A stretch of DNA of 64,000 nucleotides from Anaerobaca lacustris (GCF_030012215.1 NZ_JASCXX010000018.1:1-64000); one strand, 5' to 3'; positions 8,332 to 18,432 are shown, counted from the stretch's first letter. Notes: generated from the sequence alone by a model not told the origin. Program-made: numbers and translations.

Positions 8332-9911
8332 AGAGATGCGTTCTGCCCGCAACGATGATCGCCACGGTCCTGATGCTTGGCTTCATGGCCTATGCACTGC
8401 ACGGCTACGCGGCGGACCGTCCCGATTCGATCGAAACGATACCGTACGCAGGGCGGCCGGCGCGAATCCATCCCGACTACAGCGGCGTGGTCGCCCCGCC
8501 GAACATCGCGCCGTTGAACTTCCTCGTGCAGGAGGACGGCCGTAGCTATTTCGTGCGTATCACCGCCGAGCGGGGAGAGGCCATCGAGATCGCCAGCCGT
8601 ACGGGCAAGGTCCTGATTCCCGAGCGACCGTGGCGCAGGCTCCTTGAGGCCAACGCAGGGAAGAGCGTCCAGGTCGAGATCTGCGTGCAGGCCGACGACG
8701 GCACGTGGACGCGATTCGAGCCGATCGTGAACCGCATCGCCGCCGAGCCGATCGACGATGTGCTGGTCTATCGAAAGCTGCACCCCGGCGCCGGGGCGTG
8801 GGGTCGCATCGGCATCTACCAGCGCGACCTGCGAGGCTTCCGTGAGTCGCTCGTATTGGACAACCGCTACTTCTCCAACGGCTGTGTCAACTGCCATACG
8901 TTCTGCAACAATCGGACCGACACGATGCTCCTGAGCACCCGCAGCAGCGAGTATGGCAGCTCTGCACTGCTGATCCAGGACGGTGACGTCCGGAAGGTCG
9001 GTACGAAGTTCACATACACCACCTGGCACCCCAGCGGCAAGGTGGCTGCCTATTCCGTCAATGCCGTCAGTCAGTTCTTCCACTCCAGCGGGCACGAGGT
9101 CCGTGACGTCGTCGATCTCGATTCGCATCTGGCGTATTACGTCGTCGAGGCCGGCGTCACGAGGACCGCTCCCGACATCGCCCAGAAAGGCCGGCTGGAG
9201 ACTTATCCGGCCTGGTCGCCCGACGGCCGCTATCTCTATTTCTGCAGCGCGCCGCTGACATGGTCGCAGCGCAACGTGATTCCGAAGGACTACGACCGGA
9301 TCAAGTACGATCTGATGCGGATCGCCTATGACGTCGAGCGCGACGAGTGGGGTCCGCTCGAAACCGTTCTGACGGCCGAGGAGACGGGCCGGTCGATCCT
9401 GCTGCCGCGCATCAGTCCCGATGGGCGATGGCTGGTGTTCTGCATGTGCGACTACGGGTGTTTTCCCGTCTATCGCGCCGACAGCGATCTGTACGTCATC
9501 GACCTCGAAGCGGCGGCGCAGACGGGCCGGTACGAATACCGCCCGCTCGCGCCGGCCAACAGCGACCAGAGCGAGTCGTGGCACAGTTGGTCGAGCAACA
9601 GCCGCTGGCTCGCCTTCAGCAGCAAGCGCGGCAGCGCTCCGTTCACGCGCACATACCTGACCTACGTCGACGCCGAGGGCAACGCGCACAAGCCCGTCCT
9701 GCTGCCGCAGAAAGACCCGATGTTCTACGATTCCTGCCTACGGACCTACAGCGTTCCCGAACTGGTGACCGAGCCAATCCGGACGACCAAGGAGACCCTC
9801 GCTCGCGCCATTCGAAGCTCCAAGAGCATCTCCATCATCCCGCCGATCACCATGGCCACCCCACAGGCCGGAACGACCCCGCCCCAACCCTGGATGACCG
9901 AACGCGAATAG
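8328..9911 (+). CDS. TolB-like beta-propeller with CxxCH heme motif
   Basis: 527 aa. An N-terminal signal anchor (TMIATVLMLGFMAYALHGYA) leads into a domain carrying one c-type heme attachment motif, CVNCH at 186-190. A TolB/WD40-like (PD40) propeller follows, with YPAWSPDGRYLYF, LPRISPDGRWLVF and SWHSWSSNSRWLAF blades. It is probably exported and could bind one heme if a cytochrome c maturation system is present. It is coupled by a 4-bp overlap to the DUF6057 gene; the same pair is known in Bacteroidota. A role in envelope redox or polysaccharide-related processes has not been shown. Recognition of the family is good, function is unknown. Confidence 0.8.
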   Translation: MKRCVLPATMIATVLMLGFMAYALHGYAADRPDSIETIPYAGRPARIHPDYSGVVAPPNIAPLNFLVQEDGRSYFVRITAERGEAIEIASRTGKVLIPERPWRRLLEANAGKSVQVEICVQADDGTWTRFEPIVNRIAAEPIDDVLVYRKLHPGAGAWGRIGIYQRDLRGFRESLVLDNRYFSNGCVNCHTFCNNRTDTMLLSTRSSEYGSSALLIQDGDVRKVGTKFTYTTWHPSGKVAAYSVNAVSQFFHSSGHEVRDVVDLDSHLAYYVVEAGVTRTAPDIAQKGRLETYPAWSPDGRYLYFCSAPLTWSQRNVIPKDYDRIKYDLMRIAYDVERDEWGPLETVLTAEETGRSILLPRISPDGRWLVFCMCDYGCFPVYRADSDLYVIDLEAAAQTGRYEYRPLAPANSDQSESWHSWSSNSRWLAFSSKRGSAPFTRTYLTYVDAEGNAHKPVLLPQKDPMFYDSCLRTYSVPELVTEPIRTTKETLARAIRSSKSISIIPPITMATPQAGTTPPQPWMTERE

Positions 9912-10060
9912 CCCGCCGGTTCCCGTCGGCTGACGCAAATGGGCGATTGCTTTGCGCGATTTGGGCTTTACGCGAACGCCTTGTCCTGCTATAGCCGGGC
10001 AGTTCGTGGCGCAGTGCCGCCGACGGTGCACGACTTATGTTGCCAGGGAGGAATCAAGGC

Positions 10061-12442
10061 ATGTCCAGACACCGCTACACCCTCATCGCGATCCTCGCTT
10101 TCGTCGTCTGGCCTTCGACCAGCACAGTGAACGCGGCCGTCTGGCCCAGCGGGCGGGAGGTGGCGCCGTTGCAGGCGCGGCCTTTCGATTTGCGCGACGT
10201 GACGCTGCTCGACGGGCCGTTTCGCGAGGCGATGCGGCGCAACCAGAGGTATCTGCACGATCTGGAGTCGGACCGCCTGCTGTGGTACTTTCGCAAGACG
10301 GCGGGCCTGGCGACACCCGGCGAACCGATGGGTGGCTGGGAAAGGATGGAGCTGCGCGGGCACACGATGGGCCACTACCTCTCCGCTTGTGCGCTGATGG
10401 TCGCCTCCACCGGCGACGAGAAGCTCAAGGCCAAGGCCGACGCCATTATCGTCGAACTGGCCCGATGCCAGAAGGCCCTCGGCTCAGGCTACCTCAGCGC
10501 CTATCCCGAAGAGCAGATCGACCGTGTGATCGCGCTGAAGCAGGTCTGGGCGCCGTGGTACACCCTGCACAAGATCTACGCCGGGCTGATCGATATGTAC
10601 GTCTACTGCGGCAACGCCCAGGCGCTGGAGATCGCCCAGGGCATGGCGCGCTGGGCCAAAGGGCGACTCGATCCGCTCGACCGCGCCGCCATGCAGGAGA
10701 TGCTCAACCACACCGAGCAGGGCGGCATGAACGAGACCCTGGCCAACCTCTACGGCGTCACGGGCGAGAGGGCCTGGCTGGAGCTGGCCGAGCGGTTCAA
10801 CGCCGATGCCTACAACAATCCGCTGATCCTGCATCGCGATGAGATGAAGGGCCTGCACGTCAATTCGTTCATCCCCAACGTGATCGGGACCGCTCGCCAA
10901 TACGAGCTGACCGGCGCCCCGACGACCCGACGCATCGCCGAGTTCTTCTGGCGCAGCGTCGTTCACGGGCGGACCTACTGCACCGGCGGGACCTCCATCG
11001 ATGAGCACTGGCGTAGCGACCCCTATCGCCTGGCCGACCAGCTCGGCGCGCACACGCAGGAGACCTGCTGCACGTACAACATGCTCAAACTGACGCGTCA
11101 CCTGTTCGCATGGGAGCCGGATGCGGCGTACATGGATTACTACGAGCGGAGCCTGATCAACTCGATCCTGGCGACGCAGGACCCGAGCACCGGCATGATG
11201 ATGTACTTCGTGACGCTGGCTTCCGGGTGCTGGAAGTATTTCAACACGCCGCGAGACTCGTTCTGGTGCTGCACGGGCTCGGGCCTGGAGAACCACGCCA
11301 AGTACGCCGACACGATCTACTTCCACAACGATGATACGCTCTGGGTGAATCTCTTCATCGCCAGCGAGCTGAACTGGAAGGGCAAGGGCATCATCGTTCG
11401 GCAGCAGACAAGCTTTCCCGAAGTCTCCGCGACGAAACTGACGTTCGACGCATCGCAGCCGGTCGAACTTGACCTACGCCTGCGTGTGCCCGAGTGGGCC
11501 ACGCAGGGTGTGACGCTCAAGATCGATGGTCAGCCTCAGGCGGTCACCGCCCAACCCGGCTCGTTTCTGTCGATCCGACGAACCTGGCAGAGCAAGACGC
11601 AAGTGGAAATGACGATGCCGATGGGCCTGTGGCTCTGTCCCATGCCCGACGATCCGAATCTGGCGGCGGTGATGTATGGCCCGCTGGTTCTGGCCGGCGC
11701 GCTGGGCGAAGTTCCGCAAGACCTGATCTACACGACGAACAACTGGTTCCAGTTCCCCGAAGATCGCATCGTCGGGGCGCCCGTACTGGTCACGACGCAA
11801 CGCGACCCCCAGGCCTGGATTCACCCCGTCGAGGGCAAGCCTCTGACGTTCCGCACGAATGGTGTGGGCCGGCCGAATGACGTGACGCTGGTGCCGTACC
11901 ATCGCCTGTTCGACCAGCACTATGCGATCTATTGGCGGCTGACGGACGAAGCCGGCTGGCAGCGGATTCAGGCCGAACGAAGGGCCCGCGAAGAGGCCAG
12001 TGCCCGCGAGGCGGCGCGCCAGGCCGCGTTGGATGCGCGGAAGATCGACGCGGTTGAGATCGGCGTCTCCGATTCCGAAAAGGCGCACCAGATGAAGGGC
12101 GAGAACACGCGGACCGGGACGCACGCCGGTTGCCGCTGGCGCGACGCCGAGAACGGCTGGTTCGAGTATCGACTGAAAGTCCTGCCCAGCAGGTCGGTAA
12201 AACTGCACTGCACGTATTGGGGCAGCGACAGTGGACGCGTCTTCGATATCCTCGTCGACGGCACGAAGATCGCAACGCAGAAGCTCGCACAGAACAAGCC
12301 GGGCGAGTTCTTCGACGTCGAATACGCCATCGACGCCTCGCTGATCGAAGGCAAGGAATCCGTGGTGGTCCGCTTCTCTGCCCACCGGGGCAGCACCGCC
12401 GGCGGCCTCTTCGGTTGCGCCACGCTCAGGCCGAACCCGTGA
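10061..12442 (+). CDS. GH127 beta-L-arabinofuranosidase, secreted
   Basis: 793 aa with a signal peptide (ILAFVVWPSTSTVNA). It matches glycoside hydrolase family 127 (old DUF1680): an alpha/alpha barrel with GHTMGHYLSA, QEQGGMNE-like NHTEQGGMNETLANLY, and the zinc/thiolate set Glu334, Cys336, Cys403 and Cys404 (ETCC and WCC motifs). These correspond to Glu338, Cys340, Cys417 and Cys418 of Bifidobacterium HypBA1. The C-terminal 130 residues form an extra beta domain (DUF4986-like). The start at 10061 is fixed by AGGGAGGA at 10045-10052; the upstream in-frame start at 10037 lacks this. Expected to release L-arabinose from terminal beta-L-Araf residues, feeding the araBD operon far to the right. 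Confidence 0.9.
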   Translation: MSRHRYTLIAILAFVVWPSTSTVNAAVWPSGREVAPLQARPFDLRDVTLLDGPFREAMRRNQRYLHDLESDRLLWYFRKTAGLATPGEPMGGWERMELRGHTMGHYLSACALMVASTGDEKLKAKADAIIVELARCQKALGSGYLSAYPEEQIDRVIALKQVWAPWYTLHKIYAGLIDMYVYCGNAQALEIAQGMARWAKGRLDPLDRAAMQEMLNHTEQGGMNETLANLYGVTGERAWLELAERFNADAYNNPLILHRDEMKGLHVNSFIPNVIGTARQYELTGAPTTRRIAEFFWRSVVHGRTYCTGGTSIDEHWRSDPYRLADQLGAHTQETCCTYNMLKLTRHLFAWEPDAAYMDYYERSLINSILATQDPSTGMMMYFVTLASGCWKYFNTPRDSFWCCTGSGLENHAKYADTIYFHNDDTLWVNLFIASELNWKGKGIIVRQQTSFPEVSATKLTFDASQPVELDLRLRVPEWATQGVTLKIDGQPQAVTAQPGSFLSIRRTWQSKTQVEMTMPMGLWLCPMPDDPNLAAVMYGPLVLAGALGEVPQDLIYTTNNWFQFPEDRIVGAPVLVTTQRDPQAWIHPVEGKPLTFRTNGVGRPNDVTLVPYHRLFDQHYAIYWRLTDEAGWQRIQAERRAREEASAREAARQAALDARKIDAVEIGVSDSEKAHQMKGENTRTGTHAGCRWRDAENGWFEYRLKVLPSRSVKLHCTYWGSDSGRVFDILVDGTKIATQKLAQNKPGEFFDVEYAIDASLIEGKESVVVRFSAHRGSTAGGLFGCATLRPNP

Positions 12443-12472
12443 TGTCTGGTCGCGCCTGGGTTCTCTGAGAAA

Positions 12473-12492
12473 GGGCGAATCATGATTCGCCC
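12473..12492. repeat. Palindromic dispersed repeat, copy 1
   Basis: Perfect 20-bp palindrome with half-site GGGCGAATCA, placed between the convergent GH127 and GH29 genes and touching the GH29 stop. It belongs to the same family as the palindromes at 19845-19872 and 47527-47554. It can form a hairpin and could act as a bidirectional terminator or RNA-stabilising element, although it lacks a T-tract. Confidence 0.8.
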
Positions 12493-14781
12493 CTACGGGG
12501 TGTCGGCGGTGATCACGCCGAGTTCGGCGACGGACATCCACGGATTACCATCGACGGCGGAGAGGCCGACAAAGCGGACGAACTGTCCCTGCACCAGGCG
12601 CTCGAACCGCACCGTCTGCTCGACGGGGTTGTTCTTGATGTTGCCGAACGAGCCCTTCGCGGCCGGACGCCGCCACTGTGTGCCATCGCGAGAGACGTGG
12701 AATTCATAGTCCACGACGGTCCCGTTGCTCTGGCTGTCCTGGCGGGGCAGGTACGTGAAGCCCGTCAGCGTGTATGTCTTGCCCAGGTCGATCACGATCT
12801 CGTGCGGATGGCTCGGCGAGTCGCCCGACCACTGGGTGTGCCAGATCGTGCCGGGGTCGCCGTCGATGGCGTTGGCGGCCGTTTCGTTGGGCGGCTGCTC
12901 GCTCGATGCGCGAACGACCTTCCAGCCGGCCCGGGCAATATCGAATGTCGCGGTTACCACGCGTCCGGCCGTTTCACCCGTTGGGTCGATGGCGACGGCC
13001 TTGATCGTGCCGCCAAGCGGCAGGGGGATCGGGCTGGTGTAGATCGGTGACTGACTCGTGGGCGTGCCCCCGTCGGTCGTGTAGCGGATAACGGGGCCGG
13101 CCGGCTCGCAATAGATCGTGACGTTGCCCTGGCTGTCGCGGCTGAACTTCGGGTCGCTCAGTCGGACCGGTTCGAAGTAGACGCCCACGTTGCTGATCGT
13201 CGGGCAGATGCGGCTGTCCAGCACGCGGATGCGAATCTTGTCGCTGGTCACCGTTTGCGTGCGGCTGATCCGCTTGTAGCCGACCGTCTGCCCGTCGGCG
13301 ATCTGCTGCCACCGCCCATCCACCATCGCATCGACCGCAAACCTCGCGATCCGCTGGCCGAAGTCCTGAATCTGCTCCTGGAACATGACGCGGTTGAAGG
13401 TCTTGGCGCCCGCCAGCGTCATGACCAGTTCGGCCTGGGTCGTCCCTTCCGGCGGCATCCAGCAGGTGTCGAAATCGCCATCGATGGCTTTCGACGCCTC
13501 GAAACCGACGCCGCGCGTCGCCGAGGCGGCGGCCGTCGCGCCCTTGGCCAGATCGACGGCGAACGTCTGGCGGAGGATCTGGCCGACCTCTTCGAGCACC
13601 TTGCTGTCGCGCTCGGGAAAGAGCCCGTCGCGGTTGGGCGGGATGTTGAGCAAAAAGACCGTATTGCCGCCCACCGACCGGTACCAGATATCGAGGATCT
13701 CCTCGGTGCTTTTGACGAACTGCTGTTCGTCGCGCCAGAACCAGCCGTGACGGATCGAGGTGTTGGTCTCGGCCGGGTACCAGTGCAGCCAGCCGCCTTT
13801 GCCCGCCATCCGGGCGAGCCGGGCGGCGCTGCCCAGGTCGGTGTCGGTCATGTCGGGCCAGTCGAATTCGTCCGGCGAAACCGGCAGCGGGACTACGCTC
13901 CATTCGGCCTGACGCGTGCCGCCGGCCTCGTTGCCGCACCAGCGGACGTCGGGGCCCTTGCCGAAGATCACCGCTTCGGGCGCCAGCGTGCGGATCAGAT
14001 CGTACCACTGCGGGTGCGTGTAGGTCTGGCCGCCTTTGCGTTTGGGGTGGGCGCCGTCGAACCAGACCTCGTGGATCGGCCCGTACTCGGTCAGCAGCTC
14101 GAAGAGCTGGTTCATGAAGTACTCGTTGTAGTCGTCGGCGCGGAAGGTGAACGTCCGCTTGTCCGCGAAGGGCCGGCCCGGCACCGGACGCGGGATCGTC
14201 CGCTCGGTGTACTCGCTCAGGTTGCCATAGAGGCCGTCGGGATGCTCGATCTGGTACAGGTCAGCCGGGGAGAGGTAGACACCGACCTTCAGTCCGTACT
14301 TCTGGCACGACGTCACCAGGTCGCGCAGGACGTCGCCCTTGCCGTTGCGCCAGGGGCTCGACGCGACGGAATGGTCGGTATAGCGCGTCTGCCAGAGGCA
14401 GAACCCGTCGTGGTGTTTGACGGTGAGGATGACCATGCTCATGCCCGCCGCCTTCATCATCCGGCACCACTGGTCGGTGTCGAGATTGGTGGGATTGAAA
14501 ATCTTCGGATCTTCCATCCCCGTGCCCCACTCGCGGGCGGTGAACGTGTTGACGCCGAAGTGGACGAAGCAGATGTACTCGCACCGCTGCCATTCGAGCT
14601 GCGGCCGCGACGGAACCACGCGGGCGGCTTTCTCGACGATCTGCTGGGCCGTGTCCGTCGGCGAAACCGCCACCGAACTGCGATAGACCTCGTCCGCCAG
14701 GCCGCGGCACGCAGCGGTCAGGGCAATCAGGCAAACCAGAGAGGCGCTGAGATACGGTCGTGGCGAGGCAATGATCTTCAT
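12493..14781 (-). CDS. GH29 alpha-L-fucosidase with two F5/8-type domains
   Basis: 762 aa, signal peptide ending near AACRGLADE. Residues 55-410 are a GH29 TIM barrel: FVHFGVNTFTAREWG, VKHHDGFCLW, and the nucleophile Asp242 in EVWFDGAHP. C-terminal to it are a discoidin/F5-8-like domain (about 420-555), a chitobiase-like CHB_HEX segment (RYTTDGGTPTS), and a second F5-8 domain (about 640-760, IWHTQWSG). It should remove terminal alpha-L-fucose from extracellular glycans, with the add-on domains binding carbohydrate. AAAGGA precedes the start at 14781. Its start overlaps the end of the upstream PQQ-propeller gene by 4 bp, so the two are co-translated. Confidence 0.9.
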   Translation of the reverse strand: MKIIASPRPYLSASLVCLIALTAACRGLADEVYRSSVAVSPTDTAQQIVEKAARVVPSRPQLEWQRCEYICFVHFGVNTFTAREWGTGMEDPKIFNPTNLDTDQWCRMMKAAGMSMVILTVKHHDGFCLWQTRYTDHSVASSPWRNGKGDVLRDLVTSCQKYGLKVGVYLSPADLYQIEHPDGLYGNLSEYTERTIPRPVPGRPFADKRTFTFRADDYNEYFMNQLFELLTEYGPIHEVWFDGAHPKRKGGQTYTHPQWYDLIRTLAPEAVIFGKGPDVRWCGNEAGGTRQAEWSVVPLPVSPDEFDWPDMTDTDLGSAARLARMAGKGGWLHWYPAETNTSIRHGWFWRDEQQFVKSTEEILDIWYRSVGGNTVFLLNIPPNRDGLFPERDSKVLEEVGQILRQTFAVDLAKGATAAASATRGVGFEASKAIDGDFDTCWMPPEGTTQAELVMTLAGAKTFNRVMFQEQIQDFGQRIARFAVDAMVDGRWQQIADGQTVGYKRISRTQTVTSDKIRIRVLDSRICPTISNVGVYFEPVRLSDPKFSRDSQGNVTIYCEPAGPVIRYTTDGGTPTSQSPIYTSPIPLPLGGTIKAVAIDPTGETAGRVVTATFDIARAGWKVVRASSEQPPNETAANAIDGDPGTIWHTQWSGDSPSHPHEIVIDLGKTYTLTGFTYLPRQDSQSNGTVVDYEFHVSRDGTQWRRPAAKGSFGNIKNNPVEQTVRFERLVQGQFVRFVGLSAVDGNPWMSVAELGVITADTP

Positions 14782-16097
14782 GTTCGTTCCTTTCTGACGT
14801 CATAACACCACAAATTGTCGTGGTGTCGCAGATACAACCGGCCGTTGTGCAGGATCGGATGGGTCCAGGCATCGCGAATTCGCTCGGGCGTCAGGCGGAA
14901 CTGCCCGACGACAGTCAGGCCGTCGGCTTCCGGCATCACGAGGGCCACGGCGCCTTGCTCGTCGACGATATAGAGCCGTCCGTCCGCGTGGATGGCCGCT
15001 CCGGTGGTGAAGTCCTGCAATTCATACGTCGTCCGGCCTGTCTGCCAGTCGATGCCGAACCACCATTTCGCCTCCAGGTAGCGCGCAGCGAACAACGTGT
15101 CGTCCACGAGCAGGGCATAGCCTGTCACCGGATCGACCGCTGTGGTCCACCGGTGCTCGGCGGAGATGCCGTCATCCCGCACGGCCAGGCGGTAGAGCCG
15201 GCTGTCTTCGGTCCGGGCCGTCGCATAGAAGATGTGGCCGTCGCCGTAGATCGGCCCGGCGATGTTGGCGCCGTGCGGATTGCGCAAGGGCACTGTCCAG
15301 AGCAGTTCGCCGGTGTCGGCGTCGACGCCGAAACCATGCGCCGATGAACAGTTCGCGATCAGCCGGCGTCCGCCGTGGCGGAAGAGAATCGGCGAGGAAT
15401 ATGACGCGTGGTCCTTGCCAGGCGGTTCGGTCGTCCACACTGTCTCGCCGGTCCGCTTGTCCATTGCCGCCATCAGAGCCGCTTGCCCGCCCGGCGTCAC
15501 GATCACATTGGGACCATCAACCAGCAGACATTCGCTCAGCCCCCAGCGGATGTTCTGCGCCTCGAATCGATCGAGAACGTTCACGGCCCAGATCTCGCGG
15601 CCCGACGAGGCGTCGAGACAGGCCAGACGCCCGTGGGCGTTCAGATGGTACAGCCGCCCCTCGGAGTAGACGCAAGAGGCCCTCGCGCCGGGATATGGCC
15701 CTCTCCAGGCCCGGCCGTTCGTGGTTCGCCATTCCACCGCCCCGTCGAGCCCAAGCGCAAAAACCACCAGTTCGCCGTCGAGGTCGCCGGTGAGGTAGAG
15801 CCGCTCGCCGGCGACAATCGGCGAAGACCATCCGACGCCGAATCCGTCCCTCTTCCACACCAGAGGGGGCCCACCTTCGGGCCAGCTTGTTAGCAGGTCG
15901 GTTTCATCGGAGAGGCCGTCGCGTCGGGGGCCCCGCCACTGCGGCCAGCCCGGCTCGGGCGAGGCGATCAGGCCGTCGGCGGCATCGGACAGACCTACCA
16001 TGACCGGTTCTGCCATCAGGCACAGGAAGACGCACCACCTGGCCCATCGCCCCTTGTCACGAATACGCTTGACCGTGGCCATCCCGTTGCGTTTCAT
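14778..16097 (-). CDS. PQQ-like outer beta-propeller protein, exported
   Basis: 439 aa. N-terminal basic/hydrophobic signal (ARWCVFLCLMAEPVMVGLSDA) followed by PEPGWPQWRGPRRDGLSDE, the typical start of planctomycete PQQ-binding-like repeat proteins. About seven propeller blades are visible (VYSEGRLYHLNAHGRLACLDASSG, LLWTVPL, GRLYIVDEQG). There is no dehydrogenase signature such as vicinal active-site Cys, so enzyme activity is doubtful; a structural or sensing propeller is more likely. The start has AAGGA 7 nt upstream. First gene of a two-gene unit with the GH29 fucosidase. Confidence 0.8.
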   Translation of the reverse strand: MKRNGMATVKRIRDKGRWARWCVFLCLMAEPVMVGLSDAADGLIASPEPGWPQWRGPRRDGLSDETDLLTSWPEGGPPLVWKRDGFGVGWSSPIVAGERLYLTGDLDGELVVFALGLDGAVEWRTTNGRAWRGPYPGARASCVYSEGRLYHLNAHGRLACLDASSGREIWAVNVLDRFEAQNIRWGLSECLLVDGPNVIVTPGGQAALMAAMDKRTGETVWTTEPPGKDHASYSSPILFRHGGRRLIANCSSAHGFGVDADTGELLWTVPLRNPHGANIAGPIYGDGHIFYATARTEDSRLYRLAVRDDGISAEHRWTTAVDPVTGYALLVDDTLFAARYLEAKWWFGIDWQTGRTTYELQDFTTGAAIHADGRLYIVDEQGAVALVMPEADGLTVVGQFRLTPERIRDAWTHPILHNGRLYLRHHDNLWCYDVRKERT

Positions 16098-16362
16098 GGA
16101 TTGTCCTTCGTCTTAATCCGACAACCGCAGCCCGCAGAGGTTTCCGCGAACCTGCATTGTGCACATTGTATCGATCCGGGACAGCCCGGGCAACCATCGT
16201 TGCGTTCGGGCTCGCCTCTGGCACATCCGTGCAGGTTCTCGACGGAAATGGCGTGACGGCAGGGACGCGGGCGGCCTCTTGTCTGCAGAGCCGAGGGCGG
16301 ATAGACTCTAACTCGTCCTCGGCATCGACCGATTTCCAGTGCGGAAAGGCAGGAAGCAGACC

Positions 16363-18159
16363 ATGAAGAGCAAACAACTCACAATCGTCCTTCTGGCATT
16401 GGGGGTCCTCCTTGGCGGGTGCAAGAAGAAGCCGGGAGAACGGCCTCCTTCCCTGGCGCGCGCTGCATCGAAAGGCGACGTTGACGAAGTCCATCGATTG
16501 CTGGCACGCGGCGCCGACGCCAATGCCGGATTGCCCCTTTTACGTGCCGCTGACGCGGGGCATGTGGGCGTGGTTCAGTTGCTCCTGGCCTACGGTGCCG
16601 ATGTTAATGTTCGCGGCGGTCTCGGCAGAACCGCCTTGCACGCCGCAGTCAGCCGGGACCACCTCGATGTGGCGGAGATTCTGATCGCCGGCGGTGCTGA
16701 CGTCGATGCGCCTGACGAGGAGGGACAGGTGCCTCTCTCCCTGGCCATGGAATGGGGGCCAGATGAGATCGTGAGGCTCCTCGTCGCCTCGGGGGTCGAA
16801 GTCACCCTTCACGTGGCGGCGTGCATTGGAGACCTCCCAAGACTCGAGGTCCTCCTCGACGCCGGCGCCCAGATCGATTCGGCCGACCAAAAGGGCCGCA
16901 CGCCTCTGCACTGGGCTGCCAAACGTGGTCGCATCGACGCAGCAGATTTCCTGATTGGCGCCGGTGCGGATGTCAACGTGCGAGATATGGAAGGCAACTC
17001 GCCACTTCATTATGCAGCTTGGCAAGGTGGCACGGAAACCGTGAGGTTCCTCATAGGCAGAGGGGCCGATGTCAATGCAAGAAACCGTGGTGGTGGGACG
17101 CCGTTGTTTTGGGTAGACAGCGCAGAAGTTGCGGAGGTCCTCCTGATTGGAGGTGCGGACGTCAACGCCAGGGCAGAGGGCGGCACGACGCCACTCTACA
17201 CTCTGGACTCTGCGTTCGACGTCGATTCACCGGAACATCGAGCGCTGGCGGAACTGCTACTTGCGAAGGGAGCGGAGATTGCTGGAGGGGACACATACCG
17301 AAACAGCAAACTCCTCCTCTTCGCCGCACGCCAGGGACTGGCGCATCTGGCTGAGGTGTTGCTGGCCAAAGGGGCTGACCCTGATGCAAAGGATTTGCTT
17401 GATTATGGCAGTACGCCTCTGCTCAGGGCAGTTGTTCATGGGCATAGGGAGGTGGTCAAAGCGCTGATGGATGGCGGTGCCGATCGTGACGTCGCCGATG
17501 CCCGTGGGATTACGCCTCTGTTGGCCGCGATATCTTTGGATGATAGGGCTATGGTCGAGTTGCTCATTGACGCCGGCGCGAGCGTCAACGTAAAGGGTCC
17601 TGATGATTCAGTCCAACGCCGGTTTCCGAGTGACACAGACGACGGGGGCTGGGCTGGATACCTGCTCAGCCGACCGGATGCATCGAGCCCGCTTCATGTT
17701 GTCGCCCATCTGGGCGGCAGAGAACTGGCGGAGCTTCTCCTGGCCAGAGGTTCGGATGTCGATTTGACCGATTGCCTCGGCGACACACCACTGCACGTCG
17801 CCGCACGTGCTGGCCATCTCGACATTCTCGGGTTGCTTCTGACGCACGGCGCGGATGTCAACAAGCCCAACCGAAGCAACATGACGCCACTGCGTGCCGG
17901 CATTGCCAGTCGCAAGCCCGGCGTGGTTCTGCTGCTTCTCGACAATGGCGCCGGCATCAATGCTCCGGACAGGGATGGCGACACGCCTCTGCACGCCGCT
18001 GCCCTACGCGGCCACAAAGAGATGGTTGAGTTGCTGCTGTCTCGCGGCGCCGATCCGGGTGTGGTGGATGCCGGTGGGGCTACGCCGCTCGACGAAGCGA
18101 ATCGTCGGGGCCACACCGAGGTTGTCGAGCTACTGCGCAGGCATGGGGCGGTGCAGTAG
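16363..18159 (+). CDS. Ankyrin-repeat lipoprotein, 598 aa
   Basis: The lipoprotein signal MKSKQLTIVLLALGVLLGGC has its lipobox Cys at residue 20. The rest is almost entirely ankyrin repeats, roughly 15 units with GADVNxxD/xxGxTPLHxAAxxGHxxxVELLL patterns (GRTPLHWAAKRGRIDAAD, GDTPLHAAALRGHKEMVELLL). One non-canonical insertion sits around residues 415-440 (RRFPSDTDDGGWAGYLLSR). It is presumably membrane-anchored in the periplasm and binds protein partners. The ATG at 16363 follows AGGAAG; an upstream in-frame start at 16339 would lack a signal peptide. It stands alone between divergent and MITE-like sequences. Confidence 0.88.
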   Translation: MKSKQLTIVLLALGVLLGGCKKKPGERPPSLARAASKGDVDEVHRLLARGADANAGLPLLRAADAGHVGVVQLLLAYGADVNVRGGLGRTALHAAVSRDHLDVAEILIAGGADVDAPDEEGQVPLSLAMEWGPDEIVRLLVASGVEVTLHVAACIGDLPRLEVLLDAGAQIDSADQKGRTPLHWAAKRGRIDAADFLIGAGADVNVRDMEGNSPLHYAAWQGGTETVRFLIGRGADVNARNRGGGTPLFWVDSAEVAEVLLIGGADVNARAEGGTTPLYTLDSAFDVDSPEHRALAELLLAKGAEIAGGDTYRNSKLLLFAARQGLAHLAEVLLAKGADPDAKDLLDYGSTPLLRAVVHGHREVVKALMDGGADRDVADARGITPLLAAISLDDRAMVELLIDAGASVNVKGPDDSVQRRFPSDTDDGGWAGYLLSRPDASSPLHVVAHLGGRELAELLLARGSDVDLTDCLGDTPLHVAARAGHLDILGLLLTHGADVNKPNRSNMTPLRAGIASRKPGVVLLLLDNGAGINAPDRDGDTPLHAAALRGHKEMVELLLSRGADPGVVDAGGATPLDEANRRGHTEVVELLRRHGAVQ

Positions 18160-18271
18160 AGGGCCGTATGGTGCGGCCGGCAGCCTGTTGCGGGGGGCGA
18201 GAAAAAGAGCCTTGTACTCTGGGCCGCAGAAGAGATAATAGGGGGGGCCGATGCGGATCTCGGTCGGCCCG

Positions 18272-18376
18272 GTAGGGCGAACGTCCCATTCGACGTTGCT
18301 CAGAGCCCGCCCTGAACCCGGCTGAAGGGGCAGGCTCTCGTTCGCCTTGATCGTCGTGCGAGGACGCACGACCTAC
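18272..18376 (+). repeat. MITE-like element, copy 1 (105 bp)
   Basis: Bounded by related inverted ends GTAGGGCGAACGTCC (18272-18286) and GGACGCACGACCTAC (18362-18376). It contains a 57-bp core (18282-18338) that recurs exactly, in inverse orientation, at 22911-22967. It has no coding capacity. It lies immediately upstream of the first Gfo/Idh/MocA gene. The paired copies bracket three such genes. Confidence 0.75.
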
Positions 18377-18432
18377 AACACGGCATCGGACGGATACACG
18401 GCAAACACGAAAGAAGTAGGAGAAAACCCGCC

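Noticed and set aside
16363-18159. Possible DNA tandem repeat array
   Set aside because: The repetition is at the protein level (ankyrin units); the DNA units are diverged.
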